Positions 63,455-64,000 of a DNA stretch of 64,000 nucleotides are shown here, piece after piece. The stretch is from Vibrio intestinalis. Lineage in GTDB: Bacteria; Pseudomonadota; Gammaproteobacteria; Enterobacterales; Vibrionaceae. Location: NCBI RefSeq assembly GCF_025195085.2, contig NZ_JANAVY020000005.1:140400-204399 (forward strand). The letters run 5' to 3'. The notes beneath the pieces are model-generated. The model was given only the letters and a program-made list of their open reading frames with translations, ran no database searches and was not told the origin of the DNA. The position numbers were made by a program, and so were the translations under genes. The stretch's first letter is position 1. Each line of letters begins with the position of its first letter.

Positions 63455-63880
63455 TATGAATTTTTCACCAAAGCCGAATTTATCACGAAACCCCAGCCTA
63501 AGACTGCGATCAAACCAGCAGCACATGCAATGTTGGAGTGACCCAAGAAACCGCCTTAGCCAACAAGCTGTGCAGCAGAGTTTCGACAAAAACGGTACAC
63601 GGACTTAATAACCCACCGATGCTTTTGAACACACGAAACTTAACCAGCGGATGTTCAGCAAAGCATACCGGTTTCTATGAAATGATACTTTCAGCGATTT
63701 AAGCACGCCAGACTCACAACAAACATACGATGAACGCAAATAAGGCAACACACGAACCTTGGATACAAACCGGTTGAGGAAAAAAGAACTTTGGAAAATA
63801 TATAGTTAAATTGCCGAAAAATCGGACGAATGGCCTGAGAGACCAGTTTGATTTTTACCCCTAAATTTCACCACTTCATA
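63455..63880. other. Cassette family Z without intact gene
   Basis: No intact ORF. A plus-strand fragment NANKATHEPWIQTG recalls the family Y tail NEATREPWHILRA, so it may be a more decayed relative. Otherwise nothing was recognised. Confidence 0.4.
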
Positions 63881-64000
63881 TAACGCCGCGTTAAGTGGTG
63901 AGCAACGCTACCACTGCACTCAAGACATTATGCCATAAACACTGATGCATATCTTTGAACTAAAGCCGCCAAGCGTTGGGAATCCGCCTTAAACGCTTTG
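63881..64000 (-). repeat. attC site 24, cut by the window edge
   Basis: Starts TAACGCCGCGTTAAGTGG and reaches AATCCGCCTTAAACGC then TTTG at the last base. GCGTT/AACGC and TGG/CCG match. Confidence 0.9.

Noticed and set aside
47542..64000. CRISPR array, because of many similar repeats
   Set aside because: Repeats are about 90-120 bases, imperfect, foldable and 0.4-2 kb apart with genes between; they are attC sites.

Overview
The window looks like Vibrio. It combines a distal superintegron array, a vct-type catechol siderophore locus, ackA, yejABEF, ldhA and an lldP-type permease. From memory, several of these lie on the second chromosome of V. cholerae (the VCA0227-0235 vct/ackA block and a yej block near VCA0588), so a secondary-chromosome location is likely; that is inference, not something the sequence proves.

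Core part, 1 to about 43.4 kb. The minus strand opens with a cobalamin operon (cobalamin riboswitch, small ORF, cbiD, cbiC, partial cbiE). Next come a GNAT enzyme, a Sel1-repeat protein, an HExxH lipoprotein, a PAS chemoreceptor, an ankyrin protein and acetate kinase. A siderophore locus follows: TonB-dependent receptor, divergent AraC regulator, a cueR gene, and the periplasmic protein / two permeases / ATPase set with a Fur-like box and an internal terminator. After this come an S4 RNA-binding protein, a PAS-GGDEF-EAL protein with a degenerate GGDEF, yejABEF, NUDIX, GNAT, ldhA, a Lon-like protease, an orphan fused peptide-ABC ATPase, a LysR / L-lactate permease pair, a lone type IV pilin, an alpha/beta hydrolase, an M16 peptidase lipoprotein and arsR-acr3. 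Clear hairpin terminators separate most units.

Integron part, about 43.4 kb to the end. Twenty-four attC sites (47542 to 64000, the last cut by the window edge) lie in one orientation, preceded by two decayed sites. Read in the cassette direction (minus strand), genes precede their attC, so the array runs from beyond base 64000, where the integrase should be, towards about 43-44 kb. This window therefore holds the distal end, which carries an IS30 relic and an IS3-family element. Cassette cargo includes a DcdV/AvcD-like antiphage deoxycytidylate deaminase, an inverted RelB/RelE-type toxin-antitoxin pair, four GNAT enzymes (one pseudogene), a ClbS/DfsB protein, a uracil-DNA-glycosylase-fold protein, a P-loop kinase, an ABM monooxygenase plus tautomerase pair, and several membrane or unknown proteins.

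The less expected observations are these. Cassettes that look ORF-less carry decayed relatives of one gene on the strand opposite to normal cassette genes. The attC sites show clear base-pair covariation in their stems. One cassette membrane gene is broken only by one extra A in a poly-A tract. The DcdV cassette has almost no room for the inhibitory RNA known from V. cholerae.
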